Source: Cryobacterium sp. M96
GTDB taxonomy: Bacteria; Actinomycetota; Actinomycetes; Actinomycetales; Microbacteriaceae
Assembly: GCF_002929845.1 (NCBI RefSeq)
Contig: NZ_PJJS01000036.1
Coordinates: 1 to 63,997, forward strand
Direction of reading: 5' to 3'
DNA length: 63,997 nt
The translations under genes and the position numbers were made by a program. Under the pieces are notes generated by a model that ran no database searches, was not told the DNA's origin, and saw nothing but the letters and a program-made list of their open reading frames with translations. Shown piece after piece: positions 1-7,899 of this stretch (positions are counted from its first letter, which is position 1; every line of letters starts with the position of its first letter).

Positions 1-75
1 GGCTGGTTTCGGGGCTGGGTTTCGGGGCGGGTTTCGGGCGGGTGCGGGCAGGGTGCGGGGCTGGGTGTGGGGAGA
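1..75. repeat. G-rich low-complexity repeat
   Basis: The window opens with imperfect tandem copies of a GGGGCTGGGTTTC-like unit. Up to position 130 I see no gene with a credible start and no motif; the long plus-strand reading frame here only reflects base composition. Confidence 0.5.
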
Positions 76-130
76 CGGGTGCCGCGGCGGCGGGAGCCGT
101 CGGGGTCACGCGGGAGCGTCCGTCGTGACG

Positions 131-204
131 TTAACTCGGAGAATTTCGGGACACGCCTTATGTGCCCACGGGGAACGGCGTGTCACGAAAAAGTCCGCAG
201 ATAA
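131..204. repeat. Palindromic repeat, family 2 (TAACTCGGAG), copy 1
   Basis: The left arm begins TTAACTCGGAGAATTTCGGG and ends ACACGCC at 157. After a loop of about 19 bases the right arm GGCGTGTCACGAAAAAGTCC runs from 177 to about 204. About 20 of 27 positions pair. Related copies lie at 41407/42738 (split by an IS), 52137 (left arm only) and 56512. The copies sit between genes, here downstream of helR. Confidence 0.7.
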
Positions 205-256
205 CGCAGGGGCACGGATGCCGCGGCGCGGGTTCAGAGAATGGCTCGCCGGGTTT

Positions 257-320
257 CGACAAGCGAAACCACCGACAAGCACCACCACCGACAAGCACCA
301 CCACCGACAAGCGAAACCAC
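257..320. repeat. Four 16-bp tandem repeats downstream of helR
   Basis: Four consecutive 16-bp units start CGACAAGC at 257, 273, 289 and 305. Units 1 and 4 continue GAAACCAC, units 2 and 3 ACCACCAC (order a-b-b-a). The array ends 3 bases before the helR stop codon at 323, so it lies in the 3' untranslated region of that gene. Function unknown. Confidence 0.8.
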
Positions 321-322
321 CG

Positions 323-2617
323 CTACAGCCCCGCGGGCAACTCCCCCGTCGCCACCAGATACAGCCGTTGCGTCGGACGCGTCATGGCCACGTACAGCGC
401 CCCGGCCCCACGCGAAGACGCCGCCACGATCCCCGCCGGGTCCACCACGATCACGGCGTCGAACTCCAGCCCCTTCGAATCCTGCGGGGTGAGCACCGCC
501 ACATCCTTGAGCAGCCCCGCAGCCCCGACACCGACACTGACGCCCAAGGAACCGAACGCGGCACCCAGCGAACCAACAACTCCAGCCAGAAAGTGCTCCA
601 GCACGATCACTGCAACCGTGCCACCCAACCCCAGCGAGCGTTCCCGCCTAACTGCCGAAACAACATCCGTGAGCGTCTCAATCGGCCACTCGCTCGCCCG
701 CACCGATCGCGCCGGAGTGATCGGCAGATCGTGCGCGAGCGCCATCGACTCGGCAGCCGAAGCGATCTGGCTCGGCGTGCGGTAGTTCACGGTGAGCTCC
801 TCGAGCCGCCACCGCGAGGCCTCGAGCGAGGAGCCGAGCAGGGGCTCGAGGGCGTCGCGCCAGTTCGACGCGGCCGCGGCCGACGCCGCCTGGGCGATGT
901 CGCCCACGATCGTGAACGACCGCAGCGGGCCGCGCCGCAGCACCAGCCGCCACTGCATCGGCGACAGCTCCTGTGCTTCGTCGACGACCACGTGACCGTA
1001 AGTCCAGGTGCGGTCCAGGGCGGCGCGCTCGGCCGTGGTGGCCCGGTCGCCGAGCTCGGCGAAGTTGTCGGCGAGCGCCTTGGCGTTCACCAGCCCCTTT
1101 ACCTCCATGTTCGAGATGGCCAGCTCGGCGTTCTCCACGTCGCGCTTGCGCTGCTCCTTCTGCTCGCGCTTCTGGGCTGCGTCGACCACGTTGTACTCGC
1201 CCAGGTGCTCGGCCGCCTCGTCGAGCAGCGGCACGTCCGAGATGGTGAACTCGGCATCGCGCGGCCGGTGCAGCAGCGCGCGCTGCGCCGGCGTCCAGGT
1301 GGGGGTGAGCTGCGCCAGCCATTGCGGGCGGGCGTAGAGGTCTTGCACGAGCTTCTCGGGGGTGAGCGGCAGCCAGGCCGTGTTCAGCGCCACCCGCACG
1401 TCGTCGGCCAGGCGCAGGTCTTCGCGCAGCATGGGCAGATCGGTGTCATCCATCGACCGGCCCTGGTCCTTCAACTGCGCGAGCCACTCCCGGGAGAGCG
1501 CGGCGAGCGCGTTCTTCACGAACGTGACCCGGGCCTCGTTGTGCGGCTTGCCGCCCGCCCGCGCCCGGTGAATCGCGGTCTCGATCAGTTGCGGCTTGAG
1601 CGTGAGCCGGTCACCGTTCACGACCAGCACCTGCGCCGACGCCGGCACCCGCTGCCGCGAGCGCACGGCACGCTGGACGAGCCGGGCCATCGAGGTCTGG
1701 CCCTTGATCGCGGCGACGGCCGGGGCATCCTCTCGGGTGGCCTCGATGCCCGGGTAGAGCTGGCCCACGGATGCGAGCACCACCCCGGTCTCCCCCAGCG
1801 ACGGCAGCACCGCCTCGATGTAGTGCAGGAAGGACTCCGACGGCCCCACGATGAGCACACCCGAGTTCTTCAGCCGATCGCGATGCGTATATAAGAGGTA
1901 TGCCGCGCGGTGCAGGGCCACGGCCGTCTTGCCCGTGCCCGGGCCGCCCTGCACGACGAGCACGCCCTTCAGGTCTGAACGGATGATGCGGTCCTGCTCC
2001 GCCTGGATCGTCGAGACGATATCGCTCATGTGCCCGGTGCGCTGGGCGGTGAGTGCGGCCAGCAGCGCGCCCTCCCCCTGGTGCTGGGTTGCCGAATCGC
2101 ACTCGAGCAGCGCGGCGTCGAGGATCTCGTCCTCGATGCGCACGATGTCCCGGCCCTTCGAGAGCAGATGCCGGCGGGCGCGGGCCCCGAGCGGCGTCGC
2201 CGCGGTGGCCTGGTAGAACGCGCTGGCCTGCGGCACTCGCCAGTCGAGCAGGATGGGCTGCAGGTTTTCGTCGCGCAGCCCCAGCCGGCCGATGTAGCGG
2301 TAGACGGAGGCATCCGTCGAGTCGGAAGAAGAGGAAGAGGAAGAGTCGGAAGCAGAATCAGAGTCAGAGGAGTCTGCGGCCACTTCGAGCCGCCCGAACG
2401 CCAACCGGTCGTCGACCTCGCGCAGCTGCACGATGCGGTCTTCGTAGAGGCGCGCGAACGTGTCTCGTTCGGAGCGCGACTGGTGGTTGCCGCCCACGTC
2501 GAGCCGCCGCACGGCCACAAGCTGCTGCTCGGCCTCCCGCTGCAGCGCGTCGAGGCGCGCATACAGGTTCGCGACATACTGCTGTTCCCGCTGAAGCTCC
2601 CGGTCGACCACGCGCAC
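323..2617 (-). CDS. helR: HelR/HelD-type RNA polymerase recycling ATPase (UvrD-like helicase)
   Basis: Superfamily-1 helicase-like ATPase of 764 residues. Members of the actinobacterial HelR/HelD group bind RNA polymerase and clear stalled or rifampicin-blocked enzyme from DNA; this role is taken from the family. Visible features are an N-terminal coiled-coil-like segment (about 1-75), a Ser/Asp-rich acidic stretch at 81-102, a Walker A motif GGPGTGKT at 224-231, a DEAQ-type Walker B (VVVDEAQEL) around residue 560, and a C-terminal helicase motif near MTRPTQRL. Length fits the family. The acidic stretch replaces an ordinary linker and is encoded by a purine-rich run at about 2325-2375. It is transcribed alone, away from the acyltransferase at 2776. 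The alternative name is DNA helicase IV-like; the ATPase assignment is firm, the RNA polymerase role is inferred. Confidence 0.9.
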   Translation of the reverse strand: MRVVDRELQREQQYVANLYARLDALQREAEQQLVAVRRLDVGGNHQSRSERDTFARLYEDRIVQLREVDDRLAFGRLEVAADSSDSDSASDSSSSSSSDSTDASVYRYIGRLGLRDENLQPILLDWRVPQASAFYQATAATPLGARARRHLLSKGRDIVRIEDEILDAALLECDSATQHQGEGALLAALTAQRTGHMSDIVSTIQAEQDRIIRSDLKGVLVVQGGPGTGKTAVALHRAAYLLYTHRDRLKNSGVLIVGPSESFLHYIEAVLPSLGETGVVLASVGQLYPGIEATREDAPAVAAIKGQTSMARLVQRAVRSRQRVPASAQVLVVNGDRLTLKPQLIETAIHRARAGGKPHNEARVTFVKNALAALSREWLAQLKDQGRSMDDTDLPMLREDLRLADDVRVALNTAWLPLTPEKLVQDLYARPQWLAQLTPTWTPAQRALLHRPRDAEFTISDVPLLDEAAEHLGEYNVVDAAQKREQKEQRKRDVENAELAISNMEVKGLVNAKALADNFAELGDRATTAERAALDRTWTYGHVVVDEAQELSPMQWRLVLRRGPLRSFTIVGDIAQAASAAAASNWRDALEPLLGSSLEASRWRLEELTVNYRTPSQIASAAESMALAHDLPITPARSVRASEWPIETLTDVVSAVRRERSLGLGGTVAVIVLEHFLAGVVGSLGAAFGSLGVSVGVGAAGLLKDVAVLTPQDSKGLEFDAVIVVDPAGIVAASSRGAGALYVAMTRPTQRLYLVATGELPAGL

Positions 2618-2775
2618 ACCCCTTGAAATCCGAGCCTCAAGTTTACTCGGGTCGAATCATTCACCTGACCGAGAAAAAAACAGTGACGCACCTCGGCCAG
2701 TGAGGGTCAGGCTCGCTCGAACCCTCAGCCCGCTCGGTAGTCTGGTCACACTGCCGTTTGAACGAAGGACCATTG

Positions 2776-3858
2776 GTGCCCGAAACACGTAGACACGGGC
2801 GCATCGAAGGCCTCGACCTCATTCGCGGTCTCGCCATCGGGCTGGTCCTGCTGCGCCACGCGTGGCCGTCCACGTTCGGCGGCGGCGGCATCGTGGGTGT
2901 CGTCATGTTCTTCGCCCTCAGCGGCTACCTGATCACCGGGCTGCTCCTCTCCGACATCGGTTGCTTCGGTCGGGTGCGATACGGCCGCTTCTACCGCAAT
3001 CGCGCACTACGACTGGTTCCCGCACTGGTGCTCATGTTGGGTGTTCTGGCCGTGGTCACGCTGATTCTTGACCCCTGGGGCGATAGGGCCGGCCTTGGCC
3101 GTGCCCTGCTCATCGGCATCACCTACACCGGCAATCTGCCGATCCCGCTGGGCAGTTCGGGCATCAGCCACCTGTGGACGCTGGCCACCGAGGAACAGTT
3201 CTACCTCGTCTGGCCGATCCTGCTGGCCATCGGGGTGCGGTTCCGTCGCATGCGCTGGGTGCTGGCGGTATCGGTGCTCGCCATCGCCACCGTCATGATC
3301 GCGTCGATGCTGATGACAGCCCCGGACATTACGCGCATCTACACGCTGCCCAGCTCCTGGGCGATCGCGATGGTGATCGGCGCCGCCGCCTACGTGGGTC
3401 AGGATGCTCTGGGCCGGCTCCTCCCCAAATCCGGCATTCCGCGGGCTGCGCTCTCACTCCTCAGCCTGGGCATTCTGATGATGATCACGTTCTCCCCGAT
3501 CGCTAAGAGCTGGCACCTCACGTACGTGGCGATCGGCCCGCTGGTGGCTCTCTTGACGGTGGTGATCATCTTGCACCTGCGTGCGTGGAAGACCCTCCCG
3601 AAACGGTGGCTGAAGCCCGCACTGGCTCTCGGCACCATCTCGTATGCGGCGTACCTGTGGAACTACCCGGTGGTGCTGTGGCTGAGTGCCACGCCGGCCA
3701 TCCCGCACGGCCCCCTGCTCTCCCTGCCGATCACTCTGTTGGCGGCAACGCTCAGCTGGTGGCTGGTGGAGCGCCCAGCCCTCGCCTGGAAGGCGAGACT
3801 CGACGCTCCGCGTTCGACGTCCGCGCAAAGTGCTCCGGCCCTGCTGGAACAGTCCTGA
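2776..3858 (+). CDS. Acyltransferase 3 family membrane protein (OafA/YrhL-like)
   Basis: Integral membrane acyltransferase of about 360 residues. This family transfers acetyl or other acyl groups to surface carbohydrates. The N-terminus carries the family pattern EGLDLIRGLAIGLVLLRH, with the conserved Arg and His of the first helix, followed by FFALSGYLITG and about ten hydrophobic helices. A GTG start at 2776 is preferred because GAAGGA lies 6 bases upstream; TTG codons at 2758 and 2773 are alternatives. It stands near the left edge of the polysaccharide locus but on the opposite strand, so a role in decorating the same polymer is only an inference. The substrate cannot be read from sequence. 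Confidence 0.85.
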   Translation: MPETRRHGRIEGLDLIRGLAIGLVLLRHAWPSTFGGGGIVGVVMFFALSGYLITGLLLSDIGCFGRVRYGRFYRNRALRLVPALVLMLGVLAVVTLILDPWGDRAGLGRALLIGITYTGNLPIPLGSSGISHLWTLATEEQFYLVWPILLAIGVRFRRMRWVLAVSVLAIATVMIASMLMTAPDITRIYTLPSSWAIAMVIGAAAYVGQDALGRLLPKSGIPRAALSLLSLGILMMITFSPIAKSWHLTYVAIGPLVALLTVVIILHLRAWKTLPKRWLKPALALGTISYAAYLWNYPVVLWLSATPAIPHGPLLSLPITLLAATLSWWLVERPALAWKARLDAPRSTSAQSAPALLEQS

Positions 3859-3983
3859 ACGGAAAGAACACCTTGACAGTGAGGGCGTTTGCTTGTCGGC
3901 CTCTGGGCTTACAGCGCGCGGTGTCCTGCGCAGGAACAAGGCGAGCCGCCAAGAGGCAACGCCCGCAAGATTTGGGGGCCAGC

Positions 3984-4538
3984 ATGCTGCGCAGATTGAA
4001 TCCTCACAGGTGTAGAGCACTCACTGGAGCCGCCCTGGTTGCCGGCGTGCTGATAGTGAGCGGATGCGCCGCCGGCTCCGAGTCACAAAGCGTCACCCCG
4101 AAACAGGTCGAGGAAACCACGACCACCAGCACCGTCGATGCGGCCATCGCCGCCATTGACCCGACTCTGATCGACCACGTCGACCAGGTGATGAACGCCG
4201 TGGTGGGCTGCCTGGGCACCGACGGCAAGCCGCTGGCCACCCTGCGCGCCTGGCAGAACATGCGCTACGTCTGGCTCATCGACGGAACTGAGCCGCTGGC
4301 CGTGGCCAACGCGCTGGTCAAGAATAAGGAAAAGGCCGGCTGGACTACGTCCGGGACAGGCAACGAGATCACCGGCGAGGAGACCGGCGCTGCGAGAACG
4401 ATGACTCGTGTTCCAGCGGGCGACTCCAACGACACGCCCGGGCTGAGTATCTCGACGGGGTCGAACACGGCAGTTCCTCCGGTGATCTACCTCAGCTCGA
4501 CCAGCATCTGCTTAGAAGGCGGCGCGCTGCTGCCCTAA
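3984..4538 (+). CDS. Putative lipoprotein
   Basis: Predicted 184-residue exported lipoprotein. The ATG at 3984 follows a G-rich ribosome-binding region (TTGGGGG). The N-terminus has basic residues, a hydrophobic core and a lipobox LIVSGC, so Cys would be lipidated and the protein anchored to the outer face of the membrane. A Thr-rich linker (EETTTTSTVD) follows. The remainder resembles no domain I can name; it contains one further Cys near the C-terminus and one in the middle (VVGCLG), possibly a disulfide. An upstream in-frame ATG at 3585 would bury the signal peptide inside the previous gene and is rejected. It follows the acyltransferase by 125 bases and may be co-transcribed. Function unknown. 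Confidence 0.7.
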   Translation: MLRRLNPHRCRALTGAALVAGVLIVSGCAAGSESQSVTPKQVEETTTTSTVDAAIAAIDPTLIDHVDQVMNAVVGCLGTDGKPLATLRAWQNMRYVWLIDGTEPLAVANALVKNKEKAGWTTSGTGNEITGEETGAARTMTRVPAGDSNDTPGLSISTGSNTAVPPVIYLSSTSICLEGGALLP

Positions 4539-4735
4539 CGTCTGCACCGCACATTTCAACTTGACCTCCTCGTGCGTTCATTTTGTAGCAGCACACGTTC
4601 GCCGCGTGTGACACTCAGGGGTGCGCCACCACGTGAAACCGCTGCATACGCCAAGAGTCCGCCAGTGCACGCCCACCCCCTTTTTGGGGACGCAGGATCG
4701 TATTCCACACGATCACACCCGCCATAAGCTGAAAC

Positions 4736-4882
4736 GTGACTAGGATCCGCCCCGAGCAGATGGGGCACAAAGCTCTGCTCCGACGTGGGCGCAGTCACAA
4801 GCGACTTCAATACGCGTTTCTCTTCGTCGCGGCCGCCGCCGCGGGAATCACCGGTTTTGCCGCTATCACCATGACGCTCTAG
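4736..4882 (+). CDS. Possible small membrane protein, 48 residues
   Basis: A GTG-started frame encodes a strongly basic N-terminus (RRGRSHKRLQ) followed by one hydrophobic helix (FLFVAAAAAGITGFAAI) and stops soon after. This is the layout of a small membrane protein or a truncated signal-anchor. There is no good ribosome-binding site and no family match that I recognise. The next start (ATG 4898) lies 15 bases after the stop in the same frame. It could be spurious. The preceding 4539-4735 shows nothing codable. Confidence 0.25.
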   Translation: MTRIRPEQMGHKALLRRGRSHKRLQYAFLFVAAAAAGITGFAAITMTL

Positions 4883-4916
4883 CGACACAGGCTTCAGATG
4901 ACTACGTCGGCAGCCT

Positions 4917-4923
4917 GGGGGGG
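4917..4923 (+). repeat. G7 homopolymer shifting the signal peptide frame
   Basis: Seven consecutive G bases sit between an ATG at 4898 and the long frame at 4944-5633. With seven Gs the two are out of frame; with six or nine they join into one protein whose first 30 residues form a convincing signal peptide ending in AWA before EE. Either a real slippable tract or a sequencing/assembly error. Confidence 0.6.
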
Positions 4924-4943
4924 CGGCCATCGCCGCCGGATCG

Positions 4944-5633
4944 TTGGCCTTAGCGCTCTCGATCGGCTCTCCCGCGATCATGGCCTGGGCCGAAGAACCG
5001 CCCTCAACGGCGACCAACGAAGAGCCGGTCGTAACGTCGGATGATTCGACCGTTCCAGTACCGGAGACCCCGCCCGAAACGTCCACCCCGGTCAACCCGA
5101 GCCCGGTTGACACGCCGGCCACTGACACACCCGAACCGGAGGTCAGCCAAGCGCCGACGGAACCGGCACTCGCCGACCTGACCGTTGCACCCGAAGCCGT
5201 TGCTCCAGCGTCTGTGACCCAGGAGAGCCCGACCACGACCTCGAATGAAAAGCCGGCGGGGAGCCGCTCGCAGTACAGCAGATCGAATTACAGCAGCTCG
5301 CGGTCCAGCGATCGAGACTCGGACGAGAAAACAGCTGTGGACGCCTCAGACCTGAGCGTCCTCGGCCTCACGACGACCACGCCAACTGCGCCTCTTCAAC
5401 TGCAGCTGCAACCTGAAACCGCAGCCACCTCGAAGGCCACCGCGACCCCCACCCCGTCCGAGGTGCTCGACTCGGCGGACTCCGCCAGTTCCGTGGCCTC
5501 GAGCCTATCTCCGCTCGCCGTCATTGTCCTGGTGAGCAGCCTGAGCCTGATCGGGCTGCTTGGCGTCGGAAACTTCTTCTACCGCACTCGCTTCGCCAAC
5601 CGCCAGCAGCCGCGGTCTTTCCCCCGCCGCTGA
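4944..5633 (+). CDS. Secreted Pro/Thr/Glu-rich protein with C-terminal membrane anchor
   Basis: The product begins inside a signal-peptide-like hydrophobic stretch (ALALSIGSPAIMAWA, cleavage before EE). It continues as a low-complexity Pro/Thr/Val/Glu-rich region, then a Ser/Arg/Asp-rich stretch (SRSQYSRSNYSSSRSSDRDS), a second Thr/Pro/Gln region, and a C-terminal transmembrane helix (AVIVLVSSLSLIGLLGV) with basic tail. No LPXTG motif precedes the helix, so sortase anchoring is unlikely; it would be a surface stalk held by its own helix. The real start is probably ATG 4898, which is out of frame by one base because of the G7 run at 4917. No enzymatic domain is visible. Function unknown, perhaps a cell-surface spacer. 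Confidence 0.55.
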   Translation: MALALSIGSPAIMAWAEEPPSTATNEEPVVTSDDSTVPVPETPPETSTPVNPSPVDTPATDTPEPEVSQAPTEPALADLTVAPEAVAPASVTQESPTTTSNEKPAGSRSQYSRSNYSSSRSSDRDSDEKTAVDASDLSVLGLTTTTPTAPLQLQLQPETAATSKATATPTPSEVLDSADSASSVASSLSPLAVIVLVSSLSLIGLLGVGNFFYRTRFANRQQPRSFPRR

Positions 5634-5717
5634 GGCGCAGACTTACAGGGCGGCAGGAACTTCTACAGTGTTGCCAGCGAATCGGTGAGCCGCTCAGTTA
5701 TCCGTGCACCCGCTTGT

Positions 5718-7553
5718 CTACTTCGCGGTATTGCAGCCGGGGGCGTCGACAGTGACCGCGGTCGGGTTCAGCATCGGCGTCGTGCGGAGTTCCGGTGCCG
5801 CGTAGGTGCCGGCCGGGCCGGTGAAGACGGCCGTGACCGCGCTCGTCTGACCAGGGGTCAGCATGACCGAGAACCGTGCCACGGGGCGGCCGAGGTCATC
5901 GGTGGTGGTCTCCAGGCTGGCGCCGTCTACGGCGTCGATCGACGACGACACGAAGGTCGTGCCGGGAGGCCCATAGACGAAGACCTCGGTGCGGAACTGT
6001 TTGACGCCCCACGCCTGGCTGGCCACGTACCGCGGGAGGCTAACGGCAATTGCGTCGGTAACAGTTGAATGCAGGTTCACGGTAGCCGTGAAGGTCGGCG
6101 TCGCCGCGGTGCAAACATCTGTGTTCAGTGTCGCGCGGGTTTCGAGGTAAAAGTCCATCTTCGAGGCCGACATATCACGGAAGAACACGCCCGTGGTGGT
6201 GGTTGCCTCATTCGTAGTGCGCAGGATGCCGGCCATCGGAGTACCGTCGATGATCTTCTGCTCCTCGGGGTGCGAACTCCACGCCATGATTCGGTGCTCG
6301 GTAACGCCCAGGGCGACTGCCCTCAGCATGGCCTGCGGTTCGGCCTGCGAGTTCGTTACGGCGTCGAACATAGTCTTGGCGGCCTCGGCGAAGAACGCGT
6401 CGGTCTGGTAGGCCCCGTTCTTTCCTTGGTAACGAAAGTAGATCTCATTGAGCAACAGGGCCACTGCGTTGTCTTTCGATAGCACGTCACCCGTACTAAC
6501 CGCGACCGGTCCGGTGGCGCCGAGCATATGCGCCAGTGCCGCCGGGTCGATTGAGATGACGCCGTCAACGGTGCCGCCGAGGTCCTGCTGCCAAAACGCT
6601 TGGGTGATCTTTGCGGCAGTGGGGAAGTCAGGCCGACTGGTCGAAAGGTTCAGTCGCGTGTACATCAGTTGCGTGTACAGGGCCGACAGCTTGGGGTCTT
6701 CCGCGACAACCGGTTGGCCGTCACGCCACGGGAAGTCCAGGCTTGACGCCTGCCGGGCAATGCTGATCGCCCCGTCATCGACGGTGACCTCGGTCAGGGC
6801 GGCGGCGGTGCCACCGAGTGCCGTTGTCTCGGCGAGGTTCTGGAAGATCAGAACATAAGTGCGCGGCCCTGAGGCTCCGAGCATGTCGGGTGCCACCGAG
6901 GTGAACGAGCTCACTTCCCTCACGGTAGTTGCCGCTCCGTCGAGCATGGTCGACAACTTGCTACCGGCCGCGCTGACCTGGTCGATGGTGCCGTCTAGTT
7001 CAATCCCGGCAACGGATTTCGCCGCCGAGTCGAGCGCGGTGCTCGCAGTGGCGAGGGCTGTGTTCAGTTCCACGATCGGCCCGAGGTTAATCTTCCCGTC
7101 GACGGGCTTCAGCGACGCGGCACTCAGGCCGGACGCCACCGTCGCGATCGGCGCGACCGCATCCTGCGCCACCACGTCAATGGCTTCTGCCATCTGACGC
7201 ACGGCGGTGAGGTTGGCGCCGGCGAACGGAACGATTTCCGCGGCCTGCCAGAGCGGATCATGGGCCTGATCTACGGCCTTGCCCGTGGCGGCGGAAAGCA
7301 TCGTGGATGTGTCCCCGAGCCCGGCGAAGTCCATCGCAGTGGCCTGGGTCTTGAGGGTTCCCACGAGGGTCTGCGCCTTCTCGAGTTCCGCCTTGGCCGT
7401 CAGTGCGCGGGAACCGACCCATCCCCCGGCGGCACCGAGCAGAACGACGAGCCCGACGAGCACGGAAAGGGTGATCAGAACCAGGCGACGACGCCTCTTG
7501 ATCCGCCGAGGTCGCGTGGGGGTGGCGGCGCGGTCGTCGGTTATTTCAGTCAC
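5718..7553 (-). CDS. DUF4012 domain-containing membrane-anchored protein
   Basis: This 611-residue protein has a basic N-terminus (RPRRIKRRRR), one signal-anchor helix at about residues 27-50, and a large extracellular part matching the DUF4012 family, recognisable from the pattern around LIFQNLAETTALGGTAAALTE and the later LARYLGATGPV-like stretch (ALAHMLGATGPVAV). DUF4012 proteins are found in actinobacterial and other Gram-positive surface-polysaccharide clusters; no activity has been established that I know of. It is the last gene of the gmd-fcl-ugd-LCP run and is preceded by the small Cys4 protein. The context suggests a job in assembly or wall attachment of the polymer. Confidence 0.85.
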   Translation of the reverse strand: MTEITDDRAATPTRPRRIKRRRRLVLITLSVLVGLVVLLGAAGGWVGSRALTAKAELEKAQTLVGTLKTQATAMDFAGLGDTSTMLSAATGKAVDQAHDPLWQAAEIVPFAGANLTAVRQMAEAIDVVAQDAVAPIATVASGLSAASLKPVDGKINLGPIVELNTALATASTALDSAAKSVAGIELDGTIDQVSAAGSKLSTMLDGAATTVREVSSFTSVAPDMLGASGPRTYVLIFQNLAETTALGGTAAALTEVTVDDGAISIARQASSLDFPWRDGQPVVAEDPKLSALYTQLMYTRLNLSTSRPDFPTAAKITQAFWQQDLGGTVDGVISIDPAALAHMLGATGPVAVSTGDVLSKDNAVALLLNEIYFRYQGKNGAYQTDAFFAEAAKTMFDAVTNSQAEPQAMLRAVALGVTEHRIMAWSSHPEEQKIIDGTPMAGILRTTNEATTTTGVFFRDMSASKMDFYLETRATLNTDVCTAATPTFTATVNLHSTVTDAIAVSLPRYVASQAWGVKQFRTEVFVYGPPGTTFVSSSIDAVDGASLETTTDDLGRPVARFSVMLTPGQTSAVTAVFTGPAGTYAAPELRTTPMLNPTAVTVDAPGCNTAK

Positions 7554-7647
7554 GTACGAACGCTAACCCATGCCGGCCGTTCGCCCCGCATCTGCCAACG
7601 CGCGCAACAACTCTGGGGCGACCGCACTGGATGCTCGCGAGTTACAC

Positions 7648-7803
7648 CTACCAGCGCAGTTGGCGGGCCGCGATCTCGTCACACTTGTCCGAGCACCAGT
7701 ATTTGCGGATCGGGTCGTGGATCGGTCGCGAACATTGAAGACAGCGGTTGGTCCTGCCAAGACGCCACTGAATGAAGGAAGAGCGTAACGAAAGAGTAGG
7801 CAT
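7648..7803 (-). CDS. Small Cys4 zinc-ribbon-like protein, 51 residues
   Basis: This short gene has an excellent ribosome-binding site: AAGGAGG lies 7 bases before the ATG at 7803. The 51-residue product is basic and carries CLQC at 21-24 and CSDKC at 37-41, a CxxC-x12-CxxxC arrangement typical of small zinc-binding treble-clef or ribbon proteins. It lies between the LCP gene and the DUF4012 gene, in the same direction, with gaps of about 95 bases on each side, so it is probably part of that operon. The very strong ribosome-binding site and the intact Cys pattern argue that it is real although it is short enough to be missed by gene callers. Role unknown. Confidence 0.7.
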   Translation of the reverse strand: MPTLSLRSSFIQWRLGRTNRCLQCSRPIHDPIRKYWCSDKCDEIAARQLRW

Positions 7804-7899
7804 CGGGTTGCCTCCTTGGCACCGCACGGGTCGGCGGTGTCGCCACCATAGACCTGCCGCGGCCGAGGAGATAGATCTGCGCCGAACAGGCCCAGACCG

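Noticed and set aside
257..320. Possible mini CRISPR or attachment repeat
   Set aside because: Tandem 16-bp units with no spacers.
53..1894. 613-residue plus-strand reading frame
   Set aside because: Lies opposite helR, composed of Arg/His/Gly-rich sequence without any domain; a shadow of high-GC coding DNA.
4556..5236. 226-residue minus-strand Gly/Ser/Thr/Val-rich protein
   Set aside because: Antisense reading of the Pro/Thr/Glu-rich surface protein; no start signal.
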